DNA of 48,040 nt from Clostridiales bacterium. GTDB lineage: Bacteria; Bacillota; Clostridia; Christensenellales; Pumilibacteraceae. Below are positions 17,251-26,701 of the stretch, in pieces. Under the pieces are notes generated by a model. The model searched no databases, was not told where the DNA came from, and saw only the letters and a program-made list of their open reading frames with translations. The translations under genes were made by a program, and so were the position numbers. The stretch's first letter is position 1; each line of letters starts with the position of its first letter. Location of the stretch: the NCBI GenBank assembly GCA_029066805.1, contig JAIEFT010000034.1:1-48040 (forward strand), read 5' to 3'.

Positions 17251-18652
17251 TGTGTTTAATCTCGCTTTTTCTCAATGTGTTCGATTTATAAAGGGCTTTT
17301 GTCGTTGCCGTCGCACTCTTTTTCGAATCTAATTGCACAAGCCCCACTATCAAAAGTATTACTTGCATAGACATTAGTGTGTAATGATAAAACAACGCTG
17401 ACAGCAATATACCCAAAGTCATCGCCCATATAATATTGTCGCCTTTAGTTTTTCCTTTTCTAAAACCTTTTAACAATCTAAACAGAATCAACAAATACAG
17501 TACGACTCCTAATATACCTACATCGAAGAAGTACGATATATACGTCATTTCAACATCGTATGCAAAGTAGTTGACCATACCTAATTGCTGTAATAAATTA
17601 CCGTTAAATACATAAGCATACGACGCAGTCCCGAATCCCGTGCCGAAAATGCACATTAAACCACTTGTCTTTATCGCTTCGAAAAATCCCGAAATGTATA
17701 TCCATCTTTCCCCGCCGCTTGACGATGTACCGTATGTTCCTATTACGCGATCAAAAAACTTATCTATTGCCGTGCGCAATATATTACCTTCAAAAGCAAA
17801 ATATACAAACACCAAAGCTAATATAAAAATCGCTAAAACTATGGTTTTTACGATCGTCCACGATTTAATTATTTTGCTTATATTTATTACGATCACTATA
17901 ACAGAACAAACTAATGCCGTAGTAGATGCACTGCTGACAATTGCAAGCAGCGACACAACTGTCAACCACGGTTTGTTTTTCAAAATCGAGTAAGATAATA
18001 CGATAGGTACGATCAAGCCAATATGTGCAGGATCGTAATTGAATCCTGACGCACGTATCATACCATTAACTATCAAAGATATTGTTCCGAAACGAATATT
18101 ATTATCAATTGCATAAGCTTCAAATATATTATTATTCAAAGAATAATCAAAGACATAAAAACACGTTGCATCCAATATCGACCAAATAAGATTTAGAATA
18201 CATCCGACTAAAAGTCCGCTCAATATGCTGTTGATCAAGCCTCGCTTATTCTTTTGCGCTAACAATAATAATGCAAAAAGAACATACATCAATACTCGCG
18301 ATAAATAAGATACCGACGCGTTTTGCCATTCCGTTACATTTCTAAAATACAGCCATCCACACAGCATGGAAAAACAACTCCATGCAAACCAAATCAATAT
18401 TAACGAGGCATTACGCCCTACCTTGACATTTATACCGCTGAAAATAATCCTGACGACTAAACAGACCAATGCTATAGCGAAAAATATAGTAAACAAAGAA
18501 ATGTATCGCCCGGAGAACTTAATACAAAGTATAGGCATAGTGGAAAACACAGCCATAAAAAACATTAATATATGGCTGAAAACTAAGCTCTTCTCTTTTT
18601 TATGGGCTATGGGTGTTTGACACACGTTTTGTTGTTTGGAGCAACTGACCAT
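17240..18652 (-). CDS. wzy: Wzy-like O-unit polymerase
   Basis: A 470-residue membrane protein with about 11 hydrophobic segments and a larger hydrophilic loop near residues 300-345 (RVIGTYGTSSSGGERWIYISG). Polymerases of this class often carry Arg and Gly there. The C-terminal 30 residues are cytoplasmic and basic. Such proteins join lipid-linked repeat units on the outer face of the membrane. Sequence is poorly conserved in this family; the call rests on topology, the loop, and position between the flippase and transferase genes. Confidence 0.8.
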   Translation of the reverse strand: MVSCSKQQNVCQTPIAHKKEKSLVFSHILMFFMAVFSTMPILCIKFSGRYISLFTIFFAIALVCLVVRIIFSGINVKVGRNASLILIWFAWSCFSMLCGWLYFRNVTEWQNASVSYLSRVLMYVLFALLLLAQKNKRGLINSILSGLLVGCILNLIWSILDATCFYVFDYSLNNNIFEAYAIDNNIRFGTISLIVNGMIRASGFNYDPAHIGLIVPIVLSYSILKNKPWLTVVSLLAIVSSASTTALVCSVIVIVINISKIIKSWTIVKTIVLAIFILALVFVYFAFEGNILRTAIDKFFDRVIGTYGTSSSGGERWIYISGFFEAIKTSGLMCIFGTGFGTASYAYVFNGNLLQQLGMVNYFAYDVEMTYISYFFDVGILGVVLYLLILFRLLKGFRKGKTKGDNIIWAMTLGILLSALFYHYTLMSMQVILLIVGLVQLDSKKSATATTKALYKSNTLRKSEIKHSEC

Positions 18653-18658
18653 AAGTGT

Positions 18659-19633
18659 TTAAAAACAATACTCCCTATCTATGCCTGCGCCGATCCTCGT
18701 CAAATAAACATGCTTTGACGAAGTATCGATTTGCACTACATCAAACGCCTGATCATTCGTCGTCTTATAACTACGATCGTACTCACTTAAAGTATATACA
18801 ATAGAACTGTCGCACATTGTAGCCGTAGCAGTATAATAATCGTCGAATGTTGTCATATGATCTGCATGGATATGTCCGGAAAACACACCTGCTACAGAAC
18901 ATTTAATATTGTCACGGCTGCTTACGATTAAATTGTTAAGCGCCTCGCCTGCGGTATGCAACAACGCACCTTCATCATTAATGTTCGTATAAAACATATG
19001 TGTAAAAATCAACGCAGTCCAATTATCGTCATATGATGTTATCCGATTGATAAACCATTGTTTTTGTTCTTCGTTGTTCGGCAAATCATTACTGTTAAGA
19101 TATATACTTACTACTTGAGTATCCGAATTTTCAACATAGTAATACGGGATATCAAATCGACTGCCGTTTACAGCCATGCTACTGTCTTTGTAACTTATTT
19201 GCGGCGTATCTCGCCAATGCTGAGTATTCAGCTCGTGATTGCCGAGTATGGCGTATTTTTCTGCTACATCAAAGCTTTGTATACACTTTTTCATCCAATT
19301 CAACGCGTCTTGAGTATTAGGATAATCTTGAGCGATGTAATCACCACCGAAATTGATTTTATTTATTCCCGTTTTTTCCATTATTTGTTTTACAAGATAC
19401 GGCGAATGCTGATGATTCGCCTCCCAATGCAAATCGGTAATAAAGAAAAAGCTTTCCGTAATTTCATGCTCTTTTTGTATGGATTTGATTGTGTTTATTT
19501 TAGCGCTCAAATAATCACTATAATACGGCTTAATATTAGTAGCAGCGATATGTGTAGTGCCGCACCCGAGCAACAAAACGCCGCAACAACCAATTAAAAT
19601 CGATAGAAATATAGTTATAGCTTTCTTAATCAC
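18659..19633 (-). CDS. Lipoprotein metallophosphoesterase
   Basis: A calcineurin-like phosphoesterase predicted to be outside the membrane. Residues 1-25 form a lipoprotein signal peptide ending in LLLGC. The five metal-site blocks are visible in order: FITDLHWEANH, INFGGDYI, YAILGNHELN, FTHMFYTN and FSGHIHADH. The chosen start is the GTG at 19633, which overlaps the preceding TAG by one base; a TTG four codons upstream is possible. The substrate is unknown. As it is embedded in the polysaccharide operon it may trim a phosphate or phosphodiester from the glycan or its lipid carrier. Confidence 0.85.
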   Translation of the reverse strand: MIKKAITIFLSILIGCCGVLLLGCGTTHIAATNIKPYYSDYLSAKINTIKSIQKEHEITESFFFITDLHWEANHQHSPYLVKQIMEKTGINKINFGGDYIAQDYPNTQDALNWMKKCIQSFDVAEKYAILGNHELNTQHWRDTPQISYKDSSMAVNGSRFDIPYYYVENSDTQVVSIYLNSNDLPNNEEQKQWFINRITSYDDNWTALIFTHMFYTNINDEGALLHTAGEALNNLIVSSRDNIKCSVAGVFSGHIHADHMTTFDDYYTATATMCDSSIVYTLSEYDRSYKTTNDQAFDVVQIDTSSKHVYLTRIGAGIDREYCF

Positions 19634-20817
19634 TATTTGCGCCAAACAAACTTATTTACAATGTTTGTGTATGATTGAATAATGTTTACCACTTTAGACG
19701 AAACATTCTCGTCAACATAGTCCGGTACGGGCACTCCCCAATCGCCGTTTTTAACACATTCTACTGCCGTGTCTACCGCTTGAAGTAACGAATTTTCGTC
19801 TATGCCGGCAAGCACGAAGCAGCCCTTGTCCAACGCTTCGGGGCGTTCCGTACTCGTCCTTATGCACACTGCGGGGAACGGCTTTCCTTGCGAAATAAAG
19901 AAGCTGCTTTCCTCGGGTAACGTTCCGCTGTCCGACACGACGGCAAACGCATTCATCTGTAAGTTGTTGTAGTCGTGAAAACCGAGCGGCTCGTGTTTTA
20001 TAACTCTTTCATCCAAAACAAACCCGCTTTTTTCAAGACGCTGTCTGCTTCTCGGATGGCACGAATAAAGTATAGGCATATCGTACTTTTGCGCAAGCTT
20101 GTTTATTGCATTAAATAACTGAAAAAAGTTTTTGTCGGTATCTATATTTTCCTCTCGGTGCGCAGACAAAAGTATATACTTTTTAGGCTGAAGCCTCAGA
20201 CGCTTAAGTATATCGGAGCTTTGGATTTCCTCAAGATTGTTTTTTAGCACTTCCGCCATGGGCGAACCCGTAACGTAAGTGCGCTCTTTGGGCAGACCGC
20301 AATCGGCAAGATATCTACGCGCGTGCTCGGAATACGCCATATTTACGTCCGAAATTATATCGACTATGCGCCTGTTTGTTTCCTCGGGCAAACATTCATC
20401 CTTACACCTGTTCCCCGCCTCCATGTGGAATATAGGGATATGCAAACGCTTGGCGGCTATCGCCGAAAGGCAGCTGTTGGTGTCGCCCAATATCAAAAGC
20501 GCGTCGGGGTTTACGGCTTTCATCAGTTTATAACTGCAATTGATAATATTGCCCACAGTTTCGCCCAAATCGTCACCGACGGCATTCATGTACACCTCGG
20601 CTTCCTTAAGCTTGAGGTCTTTAAAGAATATACCGTTAAGATTATAGTCGTAATTCTGCCCGGTGTGCGCCAAAATGCAGTCGAAGTATTTTCGGCACTT
20701 GTTTATCACGGCAGACAACCTAATAATCTCGGGACGCGTGCCGACTATAATTAAAAGCTTAAGCTTTTTTCCGTCGGAAGACTTGAACGATACGTCGCTG
20801 TAATCTGTTTTTATCAT
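19633..20817 (-). CDS. capG: UDP-N-acetylhexosamine 2-epimerase, CapG/FnlC-like
   Basis: A 394-residue non-hydrolysing UDP-GlcNAc 2-epimerase family enzyme: VGTRPEIIRL, HTGQNYDYN, LILGDTNSCL, IFHMEAGNRC, LSAHREENID and SDSGTLPEESSF. The ATG at 20817 overlaps the previous stop as TAATG; an in-frame Met 19 codons upstream lies inside the previous gene. Next to CapE- and CapF-like genes it most likely performs the last step to UDP-N-acetyl-L-fucosamine rather than ordinary ManNAc formation. That specificity comes from the gene trio, not from the sequence alone. Confidence 0.88.
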   Translation of the reverse strand: MIKTDYSDVSFKSSDGKKLKLLIIVGTRPEIIRLSAVINKCRKYFDCILAHTGQNYDYNLNGIFFKDLKLKEAEVYMNAVGDDLGETVGNIINCSYKLMKAVNPDALLILGDTNSCLSAIAAKRLHIPIFHMEAGNRCKDECLPEETNRRIVDIISDVNMAYSEHARRYLADCGLPKERTYVTGSPMAEVLKNNLEEIQSSDILKRLRLQPKKYILLSAHREENIDTDKNFFQLFNAINKLAQKYDMPILYSCHPRSRQRLEKSGFVLDERVIKHEPLGFHDYNNLQMNAFAVVSDSGTLPEESSFFISQGKPFPAVCIRTSTERPEALDKGCFVLAGIDENSLLQAVDTAVECVKNGDWGVPVPDYVDENVSSKVVNIIQSYTNIVNKFVWRK

Positions 20818-22013
20818 TATACTTTCTCCGAAAAAGTGTCGGGATGAAGCGGATCGAACTGTTCGTTCGCCCACATCAGTGTTACCAAATCCTGTGTATC
20901 GGACAAATTAGTTATGCTGTGCGTATAGCCGGGCAACATATATACTTGTTGAATTTTATCGCCGCTAACTTCGTACTCCAGCACTTCGTCGCTGCCTATC
21001 TTGCGTTCTCGTATCAGTCCGTGACCGGAAACAACGATAAACAATTCCCATTTGCTGTTGTGCCAATGCTGACCTTTGGTAACACCGGGCTTGGTTATGT
21101 TGACCGAAAACTGTCCGCATTTAGCGGTCTTTAACAGCTCTGTAAAGCTGCCGCGCGCGTCTATATTCATTTTTGGTGCAAAAGCCGCTCGCGCTTTAGG
21201 CAAATACGATAAGTACGTCGAATATAATTTTTTGGCAAATGAGCCTTGCGGAATTTCGCACATTTGCAACGTATTATGCATTTCGCTAAAGCTATACAAT
21301 AAATCGACTATCTCTCCAAGCGTTGCTTTGTGCACGGTCGGGACATAACAAAACTTACCGTTATCGTTAGGAATTGCCGCAATCCCGTCATAGTCACATC
21401 TATGTTCATTGCCTTCCAGACAATCGAGCATAGCGCTGACCAAATCGTCAATATAAAGCAATTCAAGCTCGGTCGATCTGTCGTTGACTTGTATAGGCAA
21501 TCCGTTTGCTATATTATTGCAAAATGTAGCTACGGCGCTGTTATAATTTGGCTTGCACCATTTGCCGAACAGATTGGGAAATCTGTAAACATCGATTTTA
21601 GCTCCGCTTTCCTTACCGTATTCGAAGAACAATTCCTCTCCCGCTTTCTTGCTTCTGCCGTAATCGCTATCGTATCTTCCGACCAGCGACGCTTGTATGG
21701 ACGACGACAGCATGATCGGGCATTTATTGGAAGATTTTTTAAGTCCGTCCAACAATTCGCTTACAAAATCACAATTCCCGCGCATGAACTCCGAATTATC
21801 TTTAGGACGATTAACTCCGGCTAAGTTAAAAACAAAATCTGCGGTCTTGCAATAGTTTTGCAACTCAGACTTTTGCGAATCGATATCGTATTCGTATATT
21901 TCATCTACTTTGATATTCCGGCGGGTTCTGTCCTTTCCGTCACGAATATTACAAAGCGCTGCTATTATGTTTTTCCCGACAAAGCCCTTTGCGCCGGTAA
22001 CGAGTATATTCAC
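20817..22013 (-). CDS. capF: Bifunctional SDR reductase-cupin epimerase, CapF/FnlB-like
   Basis: CapF-type enzymes epimerise and reduce the CapE product on the way to UDP-L-FucNAc. The 398-residue protein has an N-terminal SDR domain (NILVTGAKGFVGKNI; VFNLAGVNRP; the YGRSKKAGEELFF Tyr-Lys pair) and a C-terminal cupin from about residue 290 (TKGQHWHNSKWELFIVVSG with metal-site His, then MLPGYTHSITNLS). The preferred start is GTG at 22013, one base after the capE stop, with AGAAGGA upstream; a TTG eight codons earlier is also open. Confidence 0.92.
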   Translation of the reverse strand: MNILVTGAKGFVGKNIIAALCNIRDGKDRTRRNIKVDEIYEYDIDSQKSELQNYCKTADFVFNLAGVNRPKDNSEFMRGNCDFVSELLDGLKKSSNKCPIMLSSSIQASLVGRYDSDYGRSKKAGEELFFEYGKESGAKIDVYRFPNLFGKWCKPNYNSAVATFCNNIANGLPIQVNDRSTELELLYIDDLVSAMLDCLEGNEHRCDYDGIAAIPNDNGKFCYVPTVHKATLGEIVDLLYSFSEMHNTLQMCEIPQGSFAKKLYSTYLSYLPKARAAFAPKMNIDARGSFTELLKTAKCGQFSVNITKPGVTKGQHWHNSKWELFIVVSGHGLIRERKIGSDEVLEYEVSGDKIQQVYMLPGYTHSITNLSDTQDLVTLMWANEQFDPLHPDTFSEKV

Positions 22014-22014
22014 G

Positions 22015-23061
22015 TTACTTATTTCCTTCTTTTGCAAGCTCTTCTTTTATATATTGGAGATTGAGCAAGCATTCTTTTACTTGCTCCACGCTCAGCAGCT
22101 TTGTATTGCTTGAATTGAACTCGGTAAGAGTGTTGCGCGTTGTATCCCCGTGTTTAAAGTACTTATCGTAATTCAATCCGCGCTTATCGCAAGGAACGCG
22201 GTAAAAATTACCCATGTCAATGGCATTGGCACACTCCTCGTTTGTAAGCAGTGTTTCATACATCTTTTCGCCGTGGCGTATACCGATTATCTTTATCTCG
22301 CTTTTATGCGCTTTGTCAAAAAGCTCCATTACGGCTTTTGCTTGAGTTTCTATCGTGCACGCCGGCGCTTTTTGCACTAATATATCCCCGCTTTCACCTT
22401 TGTCAAAAGCAAACAATACCAAATCGACAGCTTCATCCAACGACATTATAAAACGCGTCATATTAGGCTCGGTTATCGTAACGGGCTGACCGCCGCGTAT
22501 TTGATCTATCCACAACGGTATAACACTGCCACGCGAACACATTACATTGCCGTAACGCGTGCAGCAAATTTTAGTCTTTGTAGTAGTGCGGGCTTTAGCG
22601 ACTATTACCTTTTCCATCATCGCCTTGCTTGTCCCCATGGCGTTGACGGGATATGCCGCTTTGTCGGTCGAAAGGCAAACGACGGTCTGCACCCCTTCTT
22701 CGATCGCCGCAGTCAAAACGTTTTCCGTGCCGAGTACGTTTGTTTTGACAGCCTCTATCGGGAAGAACTCACAGCTGGGCACTTGTTTGAGCGCTGCGGC
22801 ATGAAAAATATAATCAACGCCGTGCATGGCGTTCTTAACGGACTGAATGTCGCGCACGTCGCCAATATAGAACTTGATTTTATCGGCGGTTTCGGGCATT
22901 TTGGCTTGAAACTCATGGCGCATATCGTCCTGCTTCTTTTCATCGCGGGAGAATATGCGTATCTCGCCTATATCGGTGTTTAAAAACCGATTGAGAACGG
23001 CGTTGCCGAAGCTGCCCGTTCCACCCGTTATCATTAGCGTTTTATTTGTGAATTGTGACAT
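22015..23061 (-). CDS. capE: UDP-GlcNAc 4,6-dehydratase/5-epimerase, CapE/FnlA-like
   Basis: CapE/FnlA starts L-FucNAc synthesis by dehydrating and epimerising UDP-GlcNAc. The 348-residue SDR protein has ITGGTGSFGNAVL near the N-terminus, FSRDEKKQDDMRHEF, IFHAAALKQVPSCEFFP and LSTDKAAYPVNAMGTSK. A Met stands where most SDR enzymes have the catalytic Tyr before TSK; this is characteristic of the FlaA1/CapE type. GAGGTAAT precedes the ATG. With the next two genes it forms a complete capE-capF-capG set. Confidence 0.93.
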   Translation of the reverse strand: MSQFTNKTLMITGGTGSFGNAVLNRFLNTDIGEIRIFSRDEKKQDDMRHEFQAKMPETADKIKFYIGDVRDIQSVKNAMHGVDYIFHAAALKQVPSCEFFPIEAVKTNVLGTENVLTAAIEEGVQTVVCLSTDKAAYPVNAMGTSKAMMEKVIVAKARTTTKTKICCTRYGNVMCSRGSVIPLWIDQIRGGQPVTITEPNMTRFIMSLDEAVDLVLFAFDKGESGDILVQKAPACTIETQAKAVMELFDKAHKSEIKIIGIRHGEKMYETLLTNEECANAIDMGNFYRVPCDKRGLNYDKYFKHGDTTRNTLTEFNSSNTKLLSVEQVKECLLNLQYIKEELAKEGNK

Positions 23062-23097
23062 AAATTACCTCACATTAATCTTTATTCTAGTCTGATT

Positions 23098-24051
23098 TTA
23101 TATCCAAAATTTGTCGCACGGCTCGGCAAAATCTATTTTTTTCAGTTTGCTTTCATCGAACAAATTGTAAATTTTATCCGCAAAAAATATATCATGCATA
23201 GCAATGCCAATATTATATACGAGTATGCGTTCTCTATCGTTTTCCCTACCCTGTGCTTTTCCGGCAACAACGTTGTGCACTTCAGCAAACCTTTTAAACT
23301 TAGCAAAGTTTTTAAAATGCTTGACATGGTCTGTATCATCTGCAAAAACTTTATCGAAGAACAAATCACAGTTAGTGTATCCCAATGTGTGAATAGGCAC
23401 TAAAAGCACACCCTCGTCGAAAGCGTCATCGGAACAAATATCATTAGGCAAATAAGTGGCGGCAGAAATTATCACATCCGAACCCCTAAACATATTGTCG
23501 ATATTTTCATAATACTCAATATTAAAGCAATCAAATTGCTTAAATCTTTCGGCGAATAGTTGCTCTTGTCCTTTATATTTAAGTAGTCTAAGAGTAAATC
23601 GGCGGTTGCGGAATTTTTCTGCCAAAACGGAAATGGTTGCTCGTGCAGTATTGCCAAGTCCTATTATCGCTATTGTTTTAAAATCTTTTTTTGCAAGCAA
23701 GTCAATAGAATGCACTGCCACCGCACCCGTTCTCATTGCAGTTATCCAATTAGCATCCATTAATGCTTTAAACTTTCCGTTATCTGCATTGAACAAAAAC
23801 AGCTTGCTGTCTAACGACGGTATTCTATTTGGATAGCGTGTTACCAATTTAACGCCGCCGACTTTTGATCCGTCATCCGACACTACTATGCTAGGCATAA
23901 CATTACAAAATGCGCCGTCCAACGGTTTCATACTTATCTTTGGCGGCAAAATAGAATCAGCCTTTCTCGCTATCATCTGCTCGACCCATTTATAACAGTC
24001 GAGCGGGGAAATGTTCAATGAAATAATGTCTTGATGAGTAATTATATTCAT
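23098..24051 (-). CDS. Ornithine cyclodeaminase/mu-crystallin family protein
   Basis: A 317-residue Rossmann protein of the OCD/mu-crystallin family, which includes ornithine cyclodeaminase, alanine dehydrogenase and SbnB-type amino-acid synthases. It shows LPPKISMKP near residue 40, VKLVTRYPNR, ALMDANWITAMRTGAVAV (the family core) and the nucleotide site IAIIGLGNTARATISVL. The start at 24051 overlaps the previous stop as ATGA; an upstream in-frame Met lies in the preceding gene. Such a gene is unusual in a polysaccharide operon. Placed directly after the cytidylyltransferase-aminotransferase fusion, it may make or reduce an amino precursor; the reaction is unknown. Confidence 0.8.
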   Translation of the reverse strand: MNIITHQDIISLNISPLDCYKWVEQMIARKADSILPPKISMKPLDGAFCNVMPSIVVSDDGSKVGGVKLVTRYPNRIPSLDSKLFLFNADNGKFKALMDANWITAMRTGAVAVHSIDLLAKKDFKTIAIIGLGNTARATISVLAEKFRNRRFTLRLLKYKGQEQLFAERFKQFDCFNIEYYENIDNMFRGSDVIISAATYLPNDICSDDAFDEGVLLVPIHTLGYTNCDLFFDKVFADDTDHVKHFKNFAKFKRFAEVHNVVAGKAQGRENDRERILVYNIGIAMHDIFFADKIYNLFDESKLKKIDFAEPCDKFWI

Positions 24052-25859
24052 TTCATTTCCGCCTTTAATGCGCAAATCAGTTTTTTATTATCTTCCCTAT
24101 TGCGTATAGCAATACGAACATACTGCTTCCCGTTTTTAATTTTTCCTGTCAAATCTTTTATAAACAAATTGTGCTTGTCCAATAAAATATTTGTCAAATC
24201 GGACGCGTTCCGACCATTTAAAAGTTCGACTGTAACATAATTTGCCTGAGTAGGAATTACCCGCAAGAATTCACTTAATTCATTTAGCTCCGAAATAAAC
24301 AGCTTGCGTTCTTCTTTGAACAACTCAAGAGCCTTCAAATAATCCTTGCTGTACTTTTCCTCTATCTGCAAATAAAACTCTGCGAATGAATTGATATTCC
24401 ATATTCCGACATCTTTTTTGATAAAATCTATCAGGCTTGTATTTCCGGACACTACAATTCCCAACCTTAATCCGGGAACACCGTAGCTCTTGGAAATGCT
24501 TTTGACTATACACACATTACTATGTGTCGAAACAAATTCCTGTGAGATAAAAGAGTTTTTATCGCCGTCGGCAAAGTCTACAAACGACTCGTCAAGTATA
24601 AGCATTATATTATTCTTGTCAGTCCACGCAACAAGTTTTTCTACTTGCTCCTTACTGATAAAATTGCCTGTAGGATTGTCGGGATTGATAAGTACCAATG
24701 TCTTTATCATTTTATCAGAGAAGAACGCTATTAAATCGTCGGCATCATATGAAAAATCATCGTTATCGGGAATGAAAACGACCTGCTCTTTTTTGTCGTA
24801 TCTATTCGAATATTCTTCAAAAGTAGGTCTGACAATTCCGATTTTACCGCGTATATTTGACATAATCGACTTGATCAATTCAGCAGCGCCATTACCTACT
24901 ACAATATTTTCACTATGCACGCCGAAGTTTTTGGCGGCAAGCAAAGAGTTAACGCTCATACCCGACGGATATTGCGTTACAATAGTGTCAAAATTAGCTT
25001 TTATTTCGTCCAAAAGCCGTTGCGGCGGGAAGAACGGATTTACCAGATAGCAAAAATCTATCAACTTGGGATAACGCCAATATCCACCGTATCTACGTTG
25101 TATCGCCCGGGTTCTATCATCTTTATCACAAAACATAGATGACGCTATATCCAAATCTTGGATATCATCTATTTCGTACCAAAGCTCTCCGCTTAAACGC
25201 TTTGCTTTTATTTCAGGATCATCAAGCATTGTTATGATCCTGAGCACTTGCTCATAATATTCGTTATTGCCGACAGCATTGCTATATGCGTTTAGAAACG
25301 GAACATAATGAGTTTGAGAAAAATGCTTACTGAACTTATATATATTAACTGTCTTATAGTACGATTTAATTTCGTCAAACTTAAATTTTTTGCCCGGTAC
25401 AAAATCAATTATGTCGTCATCATCCGATAATTTGACGCAAGTTCCATCCATCCAACTCTCGTATTTATCAACTAAAGCAAGTGTTTCTCTCGGGTCATCT
25501 GTCAACAGCTTAATAACAGAATCTTCAACAATCAAATCGGATTCAAACAAAAGCGTATCTTCTTTACACAAATAATCCTTCGCAAGCGATAACGAATATA
25601 TGTTGTTGGTTTTGTCATAAATCGGATTATCAACATAAACAACAGGCGTTTTAATATTCAATCCACCAATAAAGTCTTTAAGCTTTTGTCCTTCATAACC
25701 AGTAACAATAATCACCTTAGAAAGATTATAAGGCTCTAATTGAAATAACAATCGTTCAATCAACGCAACTCCGTTAACTTTCACCATACATTTGGTATTG
25801 TTTTGGGTAAGCTCTTTAAGTCTCTTGCCCATCCCTGCTGCCAAAATAATTGCTTGCAT
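24048..25859 (-). CDS. Fused LicC-like cytidylyltransferase and class I PLP aminotransferase/decarboxylase
   Basis: A 603-residue two-domain enzyme. Residues 1-240 are a sugar-type nucleotidyltransferase (MQAIILAAGMGKRLKELT; KCMVKVNGVALIERLL; FESDLIVED with metal-site Asp) most like LicC-type CTP:phosphocholine cytidylyltransferases. Residues 255-603 are a fold-type I PLP enzyme of the HisC/CobD kind: INPDNPTGN, ILDESFVDF and SISKSYGVPGLRLG, with the PLP Lys near residue 455. CobD relatives decarboxylate phosphothreonine or phosphoserine. With LicD just upstream, the pair could make and activate a phospho-amino-alcohol for transfer to the glycan. This reaction is inferred; an ordinary transaminase is the alternative. 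Confidence 0.85.
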   Translation of the reverse strand: MQAIILAAGMGKRLKELTQNNTKCMVKVNGVALIERLLFQLEPYNLSKVIIVTGYEGQKLKDFIGGLNIKTPVVYVDNPIYDKTNNIYSLSLAKDYLCKEDTLLFESDLIVEDSVIKLLTDDPRETLALVDKYESWMDGTCVKLSDDDDIIDFVPGKKFKFDEIKSYYKTVNIYKFSKHFSQTHYVPFLNAYSNAVGNNEYYEQVLRIITMLDDPEIKAKRLSGELWYEIDDIQDLDIASSMFCDKDDRTRAIQRRYGGYWRYPKLIDFCYLVNPFFPPQRLLDEIKANFDTIVTQYPSGMSVNSLLAAKNFGVHSENIVVGNGAAELIKSIMSNIRGKIGIVRPTFEEYSNRYDKKEQVVFIPDNDDFSYDADDLIAFFSDKMIKTLVLINPDNPTGNFISKEQVEKLVAWTDKNNIMLILDESFVDFADGDKNSFISQEFVSTHSNVCIVKSISKSYGVPGLRLGIVVSGNTSLIDFIKKDVGIWNINSFAEFYLQIEEKYSKDYLKALELFKEERKLFISELNELSEFLRVIPTQANYVTVELLNGRNASDLTNILLDKHNLFIKDLTGKIKNGKQYVRIAIRNREDNKKLICALKAEMK

Positions 25860-25861
25860 GA

Positions 25862-26701
25862 TTACTCCTCCAAAGCCTTGTTTTCTTTAACTTCATAAGC
25901 CTCGAAAAAATGGTGTGATACTCGTTTTTCTACGGGCGGTAATTGCATATAATCTCCATATTCGAGAGTAAGCCATTCGTCATAACGCGACGGGGCTTTG
26001 TACAGTTTCCCCTCGAATTCCACATCAACAACTGTATCAACAGCGTTTTTATTACATTTGAAATTTGCGAGATACCCTGTAAAATTGCCAATATAACCGG
26101 TTTCTACTTCGCTGTACTTTCTGCTATTCTTGACGATTTTCTTTGCGAAATGACCTTTGCTCAACGGCTTAATAAGCAATCTGAATCCGCGTACCGCTGC
26201 TCTCCTCATAAAATTTCCGCTCGGCTTTGTTTGCGCAAACTTTGCCAAATTATACAAATTATACTTGCTTCTTTTTTCGTACATTTTTTTCAATTCTTTA
26301 TCGTCGGCGGGCGCATTGTCGAAAACAAACACGTCGATATTGATATAAGTCTTTGCATTTTTATTACCCGCTTCGTACAAGACGGTATCGGTATCCATTA
26401 CCTTGCCGTAAGCATACGGAAAATCCTTATTATTCTCGTAACAGTAGGCTTTATATTTGACGTTATCGCCGTTAAACGTTTGCATGAATTTATCGAAATC
26501 GGGTCTTAACATACCGATATCTATATCATCATCCCAAGGGATATATCCCTTATGCCGTATCGCGCCCAACAGCGTTCCGCTGTCAAGCCAATATTTAATG
26601 CCGTTCTTTTCGCAAAACTCGTGAACGGTATCGAGAATTTGTATTTGAATCTGTTTGAGTCTTTCCGCATCTACAGGAATGAGTTCAATATCGTTTGCCA
26701 T
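25862..26701 (-). CDS. licD: LicD-family phosphotransferase
   Basis: LicD proteins transfer phosphocholine or related groups from a CDP donor to glycans. The 279-residue protein has the family core KYWLDSGTLLGAIRHKGY followed by IPWDDDIDIGMLR, with the metal-binding Asp cluster, and later NIDVFVFDNAPAD. It begins immediately after the stop of the preceding glycosyltransferase gene (TAA then ATG) and ends two bases before the cytidylyltransferase fusion, which would supply its donor. No choline kinase or choline transporter gene is present here, so phosphocholine itself is not assured. Confidence 0.9.
   Translation of the reverse strand: MANDIELIPVDAERLKQIQIQILDTVHEFCEKNGIKYWLDSGTLLGAIRHKGYIPWDDDIDIGMLRPDFDKFMQTFNGDNVKYKAYCYENNKDFPYAYGKVMDTDTVLYEAGNKNAKTYINIDVFVFDNAPADDKELKKMYEKRSKYNLYNLAKFAQTKPSGNFMRRAAVRGFRLLIKPLSKGHFAKKIVKNSRKYSEVETGYIGNFTGYLANFKCNKNAVDTVVDVEFEGKLYKAPSRYDEWLTLEYGDYMQLPPVEKRVSHHFFEAYEVKENKALEE

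Noticed and set aside
24048-25859. Assignment as a phosphonate enzyme (PntC fused to 2-aminoethylphosphonate transaminase)
   Set aside because: The PLP domain has HisC/CobD-type motifs (SISKSYGVPGLRLG), not the class V pattern of that transaminase, and no phosphonate genes are nearby.
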